This document shows positions 25,569-33,743 of a stretch of 63,592 bases of DNA, piece by piece. Source of the stretch: Streptomyces brasiliensis (lineage in GTDB: Bacteria; Actinomycetota; Actinomycetes; Streptomycetales; Streptomycetaceae); the NCBI RefSeq assembly GCF_014647875.1, contig NZ_BMQA01000041.1, forward strand, positions 1 to 63,592. The letters are read 5' to 3'. The position numbers and the translations under genes are program-made. The notes beneath the pieces were generated by a model. It was not told the origin of the DNA, searched no databases, and was given only the letters and a program-made list of their open reading frames with translations. The first letter of the stretch is position 1, and every line of letters begins with the position of its first letter.

Positions 25569-25726
25569 GGGGGGCAATCCAGACCCTGGCCCACACCGAC
25601 ATCCCGACGACACAACTCAAGAGCAGCACCCCGGAGCCCTCTCGACCAGTCCGCCGTCCTCGCCGAGGGGGCCCGGGTTCTCCCCGCCGTCGGATCACGC
25701 CCGCCGCACCGGGCCTCGGCCGACGC

Positions 25727-26467
25727 TCATCGCGTACGGCCCCGACCCACCCGCACCGGGAACGCCACGTCGCACACCGGGTCCTGCGCCCCCGCCGCAT
25801 CCCAGTCCGCCAAGTAGATCTCGCGGCACGGGCCCGCCATCTCCAGGCCCTCCCCGGCCATCCACTGCGCCACCGCCTCGAACGCCACCAGGATTTGCGG
25901 ATACGCAACCTGCGCCTTGGTGATCCGCGTGTACGCCAGCCTGCGCGCCGGCTCGATCCGTACGGCCGTCTCCCAGGCGCGCCCGCGCCGTGCCGCCCAC
26001 TCCCGTGCCGCCGCCTCGTCGAGGACCGGCACGCACGACTCCGTGGGGCCGTCGTTCTCCATGGACACCTCGGAGTGGTTCACGACGAACTGCGCCGCCG
26101 CCACGCCCCCGCACTCCCGTGCCGCCGCCTCCAGCCGCCCCAGCGATGCCCCGGTCCACGCCGGCAGCTCGTCCGCCGGCGTGGACCGGGTCTCGGCAAT
26201 CACCACCCGCTCGGGCACGTCCACCGTCTCGACCACGAACTTCCCCTACATCTCGGAGCTCCTCCCCGACAGTCGCATGGCCACGAGCCGGGTCCGCCCA
26301 GCCTGTCCGGCGCGGTAGTAGCGGTAGCCGCCGGCCTCGTCGGCGTGCGCCGGGGCGAGCAGCCCGAGACGGTCGTCCAGCCGTAGTGCCTCGGCCGACA
26401 ACCGGGACCGCGCGGCGAACGCGCCGACGGTGAGCAGTTCGTCGTCCACCGGACCATCCTCCGTCAC
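25727..26467 (-). pseudogene. Broken MerR-family regulator (HTH half and GyrI-like effector half)
   Basis: From ATG 26467 the minus strand reads a MerR HTH (LLTVGAFAARSRLSAEALRL, then GYRYYRAGQAGR) but stops at 26246 after SGRSSEM. From about 26236 in another frame it reads a GyrI-like effector-binding domain (VETVDVPERVVIAETRSTPA, YPQILVAFEAVAQWM), ending at 25727. The dimerisation helix that normally joins them, about 50-60 residues, is missing and the frame changes, so an internal deletion with frameshift has split the gene. The conserved RLYDRLGLL reads RLDDRLGLL. The effector half could in principle be made alone. Confidence 0.75.
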
Positions 26468-26542
26468 CGGGCGCCTGCCGCCCGGTGACGAGGACGCTGT
26501 CCCTTGCCCCAGGGCAAGGTCGAACGATGGGGATCGGCAGGG

Positions 26543-27049
26543 TCAGGCGAGGGCGCCTTCCACCGCCGCCACGACCTCGGCCGCCTCCGGCTCCGTCTGC
26601 GGCGCGAACCGGGCGAGGACCGTGCCGTCGCGGCCGACGAGGAACTTCTCGAAGTTCCAGCGGATGTCGCCGGTGTGGCCCTCGGCGTCGGCGAAGCCGA
26701 CCAGGCCGTCGTACAGCGCGTGCCGGCCGTCCCCGTTCACCTCGACCTTCTCGGTCATCGGGAAGGTCACGCCGTACGTCGCGGAGCAGAACTCGGCGAT
26801 CTCCTCGGGGCTGCCGGGCTCCTGCCCCATGAACTGGTTGCAGGGCACGCCGAGAACGGTGAAGCCCTGGCCGGCGTACCGCTCGTGGAGCCGCTCCAGG
26901 CCCGTGTACTGCGGGGTGAGGCCGCACTTGGAGGCCACGTTCACGATGAGCACGGCCTGGCCCGCGTACTGCGGCAGGTCCGCGGAACCGCCCTTGAGGG
27001 CACCGATCTCGACGTCGAGGACAGAACCGTTGCGGTCAGTAGTCGTCAT
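26543..27049 (-). CDS. Glutathione peroxidase-family (thiol) peroxidase
   Basis: A 168-residue protein. The peroxidatic Cys is Cys42 in VNVASKCGLTPQY. The Gln (VPCNQFMGQEP) and the Trp-Asn (RWNFEKFLV) of the catalytic tetrad are present. Bacterial members usually reduce peroxides with thioredoxin, and Streptomyces uses mycothiol rather than glutathione. The start overlaps the stop of the upstream ArsR-type gene by 14 nt, so translation is probably coupled. Confidence 0.95.
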   Translation of the reverse strand: MTTTDRNGSVLDVEIGALKGGSADLPQYAGQAVLIVNVASKCGLTPQYTGLERLHERYAGQGFTVLGVPCNQFMGQEPGSPEEIAEFCSATYGVTFPMTEKVEVNGDGRHALYDGLVGFADAEGHTGDIRWNFEKFLVGRDGTVLARFAPQTEPEAAEVVAAVEGALA

Positions 27050-28043
27050 GAGCGGATGCTAGCTCCGGCAGATGGCGGGACGGTTCCCCGGCCTTCACCA
27101 GGACCTCGCCCGCCGCCGTGCGCGAGTAGAGGACGGAGCGGCCCGCGCGGCGGCGTTCCACCAGCCCCGCCTCCCGCAGCACCTTCAGATGCCGGCCGAC
27201 CGAGCCCAGCCCCTGCCCGGTCACCGCAGTCAGCTGGCTTGTGTTCATGGGGGAGCCGAGGAGCACCAGCACCGCGGCCCGCGCCGGCCCGAGCAGCGCG
27301 CCCAGGCTCGAGGGCACCACCCGGTCCCGGACACCGGCCAGCACGCCGGAGCAGGGGTAGATCACCGCGTACCGGTCCCGCTCCTCCCAGGACACCCAGC
27401 CGCCCTGCGGTGTCACCGGCACGAACACCAGCTCCGCGCCGGAGATCTCCCGGGGCGGGTATTCGTGCGCGTTCACCTGGAGCCGGTTCTCGCCCAGCCA
27501 GCGCGTGCGTCCCGGCGCGAGCGCGTCCAGCGCCGCCGCCCAGCCGCCCCGGCTCACCTGCGCGGTCCGCGCGACCACGTCCGCCTCCAGGACGCGGCGG
27601 CGCCGGGGCCAGTACGGCCGTACGGTCTCCTGCCACACGTACTCCAGGAGCGCGGCGGCCCGCTCGGGCAGGTCGCCGCGGTCCAGGGCAGTGGGCAGCG
27701 GGCCCGCGAGGGACACCCGCAGATGGGCCCGCGCGGCGGCCGGATCGGCCGCGCGGACGCGGGCCACGCCCTCGGCGAAGGTCTCGCCGTCCCGGGGTGT
27801 GGGGGTGAGGAAGTCGGCGATCCACTCCCTGCCGAGCCCGGAGCGCACCAGGAGCGCCGTGACCGGGTCGTCCGCCAGCCGCGCCCGGTAGGCGGGCAGG
27901 TGCGCGCGCAGCCAGGCCGTCTCCCCGGGGTGCGTGCCCGCGCCCGCGTGCAGCAGCTTCAGGCTCGCGAACGTCTCCGCGAGCGGCGAGAGCACGAACC
28001 GGCTGCGGGCGAGCGTGTCGGCATTGACCTGCCACCAGCCCAA
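27036..28043 (-). CDS. ArsR/SmtB-type winged-helix regulator with long N-terminal domain
   Basis: A 335-residue protein. TTG 28043 is preferred because GGGGAGG lies 5 nt upstream and homologues begin near GWWQVNADTLARSRF. The first about 240 residues are a helical-beta domain of unknown ligand. The C-terminal about 75 residues are an ArsR HTH (LLGSPMNTSQLTAVTGQGLG then RHLKVLREAGLVERRRAGRS). It is divergent from the MFS transporter at 28159 (115 bp) and overlaps the peroxidase gene, so it could control both. Confidence 0.85.
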   Translation of the reverse strand: MGWWQVNADTLARSRFVLSPLAETFASLKLLHAGAGTHPGETAWLRAHLPAYRARLADDPVTALLVRSGLGREWIADFLTPTPRDGETFAEGVARVRAADPAAARAHLRVSLAGPLPTALDRGDLPERAAALLEYVWQETVRPYWPRRRRVLEADVVARTAQVSRGGWAAALDALAPGRTRWLGENRLQVNAHEYPPREISGAELVFVPVTPQGGWVSWEERDRYAVIYPCSGVLAGVRDRVVPSSLGALLGPARAAVLVLLGSPMNTSQLTAVTGQGLGSVGRHLKVLREAGLVERRRAGRSVLYSRTAAGEVLVKAGEPSRHLPELASAHDDY

Positions 28044-28158
28044 GAGTCCCTCCCCGTGGTGCGTACGGCATTCCGGTACGACGTGTCGCGCGCCCACGAC
28101 GTTTCGCGCACCGGCGAAACAATAACCACCGCCCGCAAGGCCGCCGGAGACTCCGCGC

Positions 28159-29352
28159 ATGCCCAGCAACAGAAGCAGCTATCGAGCCCTCTTCCACACC
28201 CCGGAGTTCACCCCGCTCTTCCTCGCCTCGGCCGCCCAGACCGCCGCCCAGACCGTGAGCGGCCTGGCCCTGGCCACGCTCGTGTACCGGGCCACCCAGT
28301 CGCCGCTCCTGTCCGCGCTCAGCATGTTCGGCCCGTCGCTCGCCCAGGTGCTCGGCGCGACGTTCTTCCTGTCGGGCTCCGACCGGCTTCCCCCGAGGTC
28401 CACGCTGACCGGGATCTCCGTGGCCTTCGCGGCCGGTACGGCGGTCCTCGCGCTGCCCGGACTGCCCGTCGCGGGGGTCTTCGCGGTCGTCCTCGTCCTC
28501 GGTCTGGTCGCGTCGCTGGGCGGCGGGGTCCGCTGGGGGCTGCTGACCGAGATCCTCGCCAAGGACGGCTATCTGCTGGGGCGTTCGGTGTTCAACATGC
28601 TCGCCGGGATCATGCAGATCACCGGATTCGCGCTGGGCGGGGTCCTGGTGGCCCTGCTCTCCCCGCGCGTGTGCCTGCTCCTCGCGACGGCGCTGTATCT
28701 CGCGGCCGCCCTCGTGGCACGCCTCGGCCTCACCGCCCGCCCGCCAAGGGCCGCCGGGCGCCCCTCGGTCGTGGCGACCTGGCGCACCAACGCCGTCCTG
28801 TTCTCCGCCCGCCCGCGCCGCCTCACCTACCTGGGCCTGTGGATCCCCAACGGCCTGGTCGTCGGCTGCGAGTCCCTCTACGTGTCGTACGCCCCCGACG
28901 CCGCGGGCATGCTGTTCGCGTTCGGGGCGCTCGGCATGTTCACCGGCGACCTGACCCTCGGCCGCTTCGTGCCGCGTGAGCTGCGGGCGCGGCTGGCGAC
29001 CCCGCTGCTCGTGCTGCTGGCGGCGCCGTACCTGCTCTTCGCCCTGCACCCCGCCCTTCCGATCGCGGCGATCTGCGCGACCCTCGCCTCGGTGGGCTTC
29101 GGCGCGAGCCTGGTTCAGCAGGAGCGGCTGATGTCCCTCACCCCGGACGAACTCAGCGGCCACGCCCTCGGGTTGCACTCGGCGGGCATGCTGACGATGC
29201 AGGGCGTGAGCGCGGGGCTGGCGGGTTCGGTGGCCCAACTCACCTCGCCCGCGACGGCGATGACGCTGATGGCGACTGCGTCCCTGGCCGTGACATGCGC
29301 GCTGGCCACGGCCGCTCGCCGGCTCCCTCCCGAGCCGGTTCCGGCGACCTAG
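28159..29352 (+). CDS. MFS transporter
   Basis: A 397-residue protein with 12 predicted helices and a short polar N-terminus (MPSNRSSYRALFHTPEFTPL). It resembles the drug/efflux-type MFS proteins that sit opposite ArsR-type regulators in actinobacteria. The substrate is not readable. GGAG lies 10 nt before the ATG. The divergent layout with the regulator suggests ligand-controlled efflux. Confidence 0.9.
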   Translation: MPSNRSSYRALFHTPEFTPLFLASAAQTAAQTVSGLALATLVYRATQSPLLSALSMFGPSLAQVLGATFFLSGSDRLPPRSTLTGISVAFAAGTAVLALPGLPVAGVFAVVLVLGLVASLGGGVRWGLLTEILAKDGYLLGRSVFNMLAGIMQITGFALGGVLVALLSPRVCLLLATALYLAAALVARLGLTARPPRAAGRPSVVATWRTNAVLFSARPRRLTYLGLWIPNGLVVGCESLYVSYAPDAAGMLFAFGALGMFTGDLTLGRFVPRELRARLATPLLVLLAAPYLLFALHPALPIAAICATLASVGFGASLVQQERLMSLTPDELSGHALGLHSAGMLTMQGVSAGLAGSVAQLTSPATAMTLMATASLAVTCALATAARRLPPEPVPAT

Positions 29353-29393
29353 GTGTATTGATCCGCGCACCGACTCTGCGGTACCCATGCCCG

Positions 29394-29942
29394 GTGATAC
29401 GTGGAAAGAAGGTCGGGCTGCGAGCCCGGCACGAGGTGGACGTCCCGGTGCTGCACGCGGCGTTCCACGACGACGTGGCGGGCCGCACACGCACCGGCTC
29501 CGGCCCCTGGCAGCCGATTTCGGCGGGCTCGCCGCACTCGCCGTTCGCCGTGACCGAGCCGTCGGAGCAGATGGCGCCCTTCTCGGTGGTGGACCTCGCA
29601 TCCCAGACGCTGGCGGGCACAGCCCTGCTGTGGGGCGTCGACACCCACAACAGATCGGCCCACCTGGGCCTCTCCCTGCTCCCCGCCTACCGCGGCCGTG
29701 GCCTCGGCTCGGACACCGTTCACGCGCTCTGCGAGTACGGCTTCGCGGTACGGGGCCTGCACCGGCTCCAGGTGGAGACGCTGGCCGACAACGCCGCCAT
29801 GATCGCGGCGGCGGAGAGCACGGGCTTCACGGTCGAGGGCACGCTGCGCCGCACGGCCTGGGTGTACGGGGCCTTCATGGACGTGGTCGTGCTCGGCCTC
29901 CTGGCGGAGGAATGGAGCGGCTCGGGGGCGGCTGAGGGGTGA
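29394..29942 (+). CDS. GNAT-family N-acetyltransferase (RimJ/RimL-like)
   Basis: A 182-residue protein from GTG 29394 (VIRGKKVGLRARHEVDVPVL). The acetyl-CoA motif is LLPAYRGRGLGSDTVHAL, followed by RLQVETLADNAAMIAAAEST and GFTVEGTLRRT, typical of protein or small-molecule N-acetyltransferases. No clear ribosome site precedes the GTG. It follows the MFS gene by 41 nt and may be in its transcript. Confidence 0.85.
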   Translation: MIRGKKVGLRARHEVDVPVLHAAFHDDVAGRTRTGSGPWQPISAGSPHSPFAVTEPSEQMAPFSVVDLASQTLAGTALLWGVDTHNRSAHLGLSLLPAYRGRGLGSDTVHALCEYGFAVRGLHRLQVETLADNAAMIAAAESTGFTVEGTLRRTAWVYGAFMDVVVLGLLAEEWSGSGAAEG

Positions 29943-30001
29943 GAGCCGGGAAGCGGCGCGGGAGCGGCTCAGTGGTGAGGATCGCGGAGCGGGAGGGCGT
30001 C

Positions 30002-31702
30002 TCACCGCTCCTCGGCCGCCACCTCGACCTCCCACGGCCACCCGGCCTCCCGCCCGGACTCCAGCAGGGAGATCAGCCGGAACGACGCGTCGCTGAGCCC
30101 GCCGAAGGTGTGCCGGTGCGGGCCCGTCGCGCTGTGGCCCCAGCGGTATCCGGCAAGGTTCCAGGTGTACACGGGGACATGGGGGGGCACGGCGGCGAGC
30201 GGATCGAATTGCGGCGTCCAGTGCGCCTGCTCGTCGGTGACGACGACCACCCGGTCGTGCCCGGCGAAGTGCCGGCTCACCGCGCCCGCCGTGTTGGTGC
30301 CCCCGAGGCATACGAAGCGGTCCAGCGCTCGCAGCACGGACTCGCCCGGGGCCGGCGCGATCACCCGGCTGTCGGTGCCGAACTGGACCAGGTCGGCCCG
30401 CTCGGAACGCAGCGCCAGCGCCGTACCGAAGATCGCGGCGGAGTCGGCCCGGTTGAGCTGGGTCGTCGCGCTGGGAGTGTCGAACATCGAGCCCGACCGG
30501 TCCACCAGGACGAGCGTCCGGCCGGGCAGCGCGGGCACATTGGCGAGGGAGTGTCCGAGGGCCGTTTCGAGGGCCTCCTCCCAGCGCCGCGACGGTGCGT
30601 TGCGGTGCGCGGCGAGATAGCGGAAGGGGAACTGCCGCGAACGCCGCACCTCCACCGGGTCGGAGATCCTGCGAGCGACCTCGGTGGCCGCCTGGTCACC
30701 GACTCCGGCCAGGTCGAAGTTGCGCAGGTTGCGCACGAGCGCCATCGGCCCCATCGAGGGGATCACGGCCTCCCACACGGCCGCGTCCAGCGGCCCCTGC
30801 AGCCACCCGGCCAGCGCCTCCCACGTCATCCCGGCGGCGGCCAGCCGCTCGGCCCCGTCCACCCCGGTGACCAGCGGATACCGCTCCTCGACCGGCAGTG
30901 CCATGAGCGCATGGTGGGCGGTGAGCAGCGCGTCCCCGGCGGGGGGTACGGCACGTTCCGGCCGTCGGCGCCGGCTCAGCGCGTACCGGAACAGCTCGCC
31001 CTGCCAGGGCCGTTCGGGAGCGGGGGAGGGGTGGGTCAGCTCGAGAACGTCCCCGAACCGGAAGCCGTGCGACCCGGTGTCGTACTTGAGCAGCGAGCGA
31101 GCGGTGTAGAGCCGCCGTACGGCGTCGGAGATCCCGCGCTTGAGCGGCTGCGGCAGATTCCGCCCGTAACGGGGGATCCAGTACGCGAGCAACTCACCTG
31201 GCTCATCGGCACGTTGGAGCACCGTATCGACGACCTGCCGCGAGAACCCGACGACCCCGGCGCCACGCCTCCCCGCCACGAACTCGGCGGCGCCCACGAC
31301 GGACGCCGTACGCATCTGGGCCTCGGTGCGCAGCCAGCGCAGCAGCCCGAGCGTCCACTCGGGGTCGGCCACGGCGAGTCGGCGCACGAGACGGGCGTAG
31401 CGCTCGTCACGCGACTCGGCGCTCTCGTAGAAGCTGCGCTGCCCGACCATGTTGGCGACGGCCAGCAGAAACAGTTCGGACCTCGGCTCCCGGACGAACC
31501 CGGCACCGTCCTCGTGGTTGAGGAAGGGGCGGAGGGAGCCGAATGTGCGGCCGCTCTCGCCGCCGCTGAAGCCGATCGGGGCGAACCACTGCCCGTGGGT
31601 GGAGAGCGGGGAAGTCGCTCCGCCTGCGGTCAAGCCCGGTATCTCGGCGTGGATCTCGGTCCTGGCTTCGGCCTTGGCCCGCTGACGGTTGAACCGGGTC
31701 AT
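30002..31702 (-). CDS. TROVE/vWA-domain protein, bacterial Ro60 (Rsr) homologue
   Basis: A 566-residue protein. ATG 31702 (MTRFNRQRAKAEARTEIHAE) has AGGGGGA upstream. Residues about 40-370 form the TROVE HEAT-like ring (GAGFVREPRSELFLLAVANM, PEWTLGLLRWLRTE). Residues about 390-550 form a von Willebrand A domain with an intact MIDAS (D401-x-SGS, VDRSGSMFD; later GGTNT and VVVTDEQAH). Ro60 rings bind Y RNAs and misfolded RNA, and bacterial Rsr works with PNPase in RNA decay and stress. The 266-nt upstream region (31703-31968) was scanned for a Y-RNA-like stem but none could be assigned. Confidence 0.92.
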   Translation of the reverse strand: MTRFNRQRAKAEARTEIHAEIPGLTAGGATSPLSTHGQWFAPIGFSGGESGRTFGSLRPFLNHEDGAGFVREPRSELFLLAVANMVGQRSFYESAESRDERYARLVRRLAVADPEWTLGLLRWLRTEAQMRTASVVGAAEFVAGRRGAGVVGFSRQVVDTVLQRADEPGELLAYWIPRYGRNLPQPLKRGISDAVRRLYTARSLLKYDTGSHGFRFGDVLELTHPSPAPERPWQGELFRYALSRRRRPERAVPPAGDALLTAHHALMALPVEERYPLVTGVDGAERLAAAGMTWEALAGWLQGPLDAAVWEAVIPSMGPMALVRNLRNFDLAGVGDQAATEVARRISDPVEVRRSRQFPFRYLAAHRNAPSRRWEEALETALGHSLANVPALPGRTLVLVDRSGSMFDTPSATTQLNRADSAAIFGTALALRSERADLVQFGTDSRVIAPAPGESVLRALDRFVCLGGTNTAGAVSRHFAGHDRVVVVTDEQAHWTPQFDPLAAVPPHVPVYTWNLAGYRWGHSATGPHRHTFGGLSDASFRLISLLESGREAGWPWEVEVAAEER

Positions 31703-31968
31703 GCAGAGGTCCCCCTGGCGCATGAGAGCGCAACGCGGCGCACACGAAACGGAGACGGTGAGGAAGGAAAGGAAAGGGAAGGGGGCGTCTTCCGAGATCG
31801 AAGTGGGCACCGGGTTGTCGTCGAAGGAAGTAACCGGAGCGCGGCGCACCGGAAGACGCACAGAGAAAAATACCGGCGTCGCACGCACGCGCGCACCTGA
31901 TTTATCGCGCGGGTGATGAACCGAGCCCGCTGATGGCTACGTCTACGACTGGGCCTACGGCGTGACGC

Positions 31969-32400
31969 CTACCGCCCCGTCTCCACGTACTCCTTGAACT
32001 GCTGGAGATCGCTGCGGACGAGCCGTTCGATCGCGTTGGCCTGGGCGAATCCCTTGGGCCCGCCGAAGCTCTCCCGGATCGTGTCGGGGTCGTACTCGAG
32101 CCGCGCCTGGACCCGGGTGTGGTCCTGGTCGATCGGTTGAAGCGCGAAGGAACCGATCAGCTCGGGGGCGCTGGTGGTGTGCCACTCCATCACGCGTTGA
32201 TCACCGTGATCGGACACCTCGGCCTCGAGCTCCCGGGTCCGCCCACCGGCCTCGACATCAAGATGCGCCCGCCCTCCGCTCTCGGCGCGGGCGTCCCGTA
32301 TCCCTTCCACGAAGCGGGGAAGGTTCTCCATTCGATGAAGGCTGTCCCAGGCCTTGTCGATGGGCACTCCGACATCGACGTGTTCTTCGAGCGTGCTCAT
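31969..32400 (-). CDS. SRPBCC (polyketide cyclase/dehydrase-like) family protein
   Basis: A 143-residue START-like fold protein with an ideal GGAGGTGA site before ATG 32400. The fold shows in VGVPIDKAWDSLHRMENLPR and the last helix IERLVRSDLQQFKEYVE. Members often act as stress-related lipid or ligand binders. The function is not specified. It lies upstream of, and in the same direction as, the TROVE gene, and divergent from the restriction gene remnant. Confidence 0.88.
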   Translation of the reverse strand: MSTLEEHVDVGVPIDKAWDSLHRMENLPRFVEGIRDARAESGGRAHLDVEAGGRTRELEAEVSDHGDQRVMEWHTTSAPELIGSFALQPIDQDHTRVQARLEYDPDTIRESFGGPKGFAQANAIERLVRSDLQQFKEYVETGR

Positions 32401-32458
32401 GGCTCACCTCCACAACGCGGCACATGAAACTCCCTACTGCCTCCAGTGTGCGCCCGCC

Positions 32459-33706
32459 GTGTCCCGTAGGCCTTCCGGTCGCCAGGGTTCCGGCACGGCG
32501 CCGACCGACATCACACGCCGAGAGGTGGAGGCGGCGGTCGAGGAGTACGACCGGCTCGGCCGTGACACCTTCCTCGAGCGTGACGGCTTCCGGCGCGCCC
32601 AGCGCTATCTGCTGGCGCACGGCGACAGGCACTACGACTCGAAGGCGATCGTGGGCGCCGCGCACGGCTTCCTGCCGGGGGAGCGCCCGCTGGCCGCGCG
32701 CGACTTCTCCGGTGGCGCGGCGCATGCGGTGGGGCTTCTGAAACGCCTCGGCTCCGAGATCGTGGACTCGGCTCCGGCAACCGCTCCCACTGCCGACGAC
32801 CTGGTCGCCCGGGTCACACATCTGAAGGTGAACCGTTCCTCGGGCCGCCCCGCCCTTCACCAGCCGATCGCCCTGCTGTGGGCGATGGGCCGGGCCGTAC
32901 GCGGCGAGGCCCGGCTGCTTCCCTGGGCCGCGACGGGGGAGTCCCTGAGGCCGCTCCTGGAACGGCACGGCATGCGGGGCGAGCGCCCGCGCCCCGACTA
33001 CCCCGTCGCCGCCCTGCACCGCGCCGGCGTCTGGGTACTGCGCGACCACGGGGATCCCGCACCCACCGCTCACGGCGACGCGGAGGTGCGGCGCTGGTTC
33101 ACCGCGAACCAGCCGGTGGGCGGCCTGGCCGAGCCGCTGTACGACGCGTTCCGGCACTCGGCCGTGACCCGCCTCGCCCGTGCTCGACGACCTGCTCGGC
33201 GAGTTCTTCGAGGACCTCGACCCGTCCGGGCTGCTGGCCGACGTGGGCCTGGCCGAGGAGGTGGCTGACGACGACGAGCGCCTCATGGGGCGGGAGGCCG
33301 AGGAGTGGCTGGTCACGGCCGCCGACTACGAGCGCGGCTGCAGACTCGTCGAGGAGCGCGAGGCGAGGGCGCAAGGCGAGCGCGTGCTCCGGACGACCCG
33401 TACGCCGCGCCGCTCCCGAGCCGCCCGGCTCCTCGTCCTGAGCCGCAGCCAGGGCTACTGCGAGAACCCGCACTGCACGGGCCGGCCCGCCGACGTGACC
33501 GGCCGGGAGCGGCCGATACTCGAAGTCGACCACGTACGGGACCTGGCCCTGGGGGCCGCGACCACCCCAGCCAGATGGTGGCCCTCTGCCCGGACTGCCA
33601 CGCGGTCAAGACCCGTGGAAGCACCCGCGGGACGCTGCGCACGACCCTGCTGGAGGTGGCGCTGAAACGCCGCCTGGCCTCGCTGAACGGCATGGAAGGG
33701 CCGTAG
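32459..33706 (+). pseudogene. ScoMcrA-like type IV restriction endonuclease (SBD-HNH), two frameshifts
   Basis: Read with two frame corrections, this gene encodes an N-terminal head domain (ITRREVEAAVEEYDRLGRDT), a sulfur-binding domain (about HQPIALLWAMGRAVRGEARL to DYPVAALHRAGVWVL) and a C-terminal HNH nuclease (LEVDHVRDLALGG, then SQMVALCPDCHAVKTRG). This is the layout of SprMcrA/ScoMcrA-type enzymes that cut phosphorothioated or methylated foreign DNA. The SRA domain of ScoMcrA is absent. A net +1 base near 33179 (CTCGCCCGTGCTCGAC) and a net -1 base in a G run near 33553 restore the frame only after about 375 bp. The GTG 32459 start is tentative. These may be real inactivation or homopolymer sequencing errors. 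Confidence 0.75.
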
Positions 33707-33743
33707 CCGCCGGCAATGGATGATGGCGGAGTTGTTGTGCCCT

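Noticed and set aside
27046..29601. 851-codon minus-strand frame across the ArsR and MFS genes
   Set aside because: It spans two well-supported genes in other frames. The composition is Arg/Gly shadow.
31703..31968. Possible Y RNA gene upstream of the TROVE gene
   Set aside because: A T-arm-like GGTTCATCACC inside GCGGG/CCCGC was noticed, but the loop does not fit TTCRANY and no second conserved stem was found.
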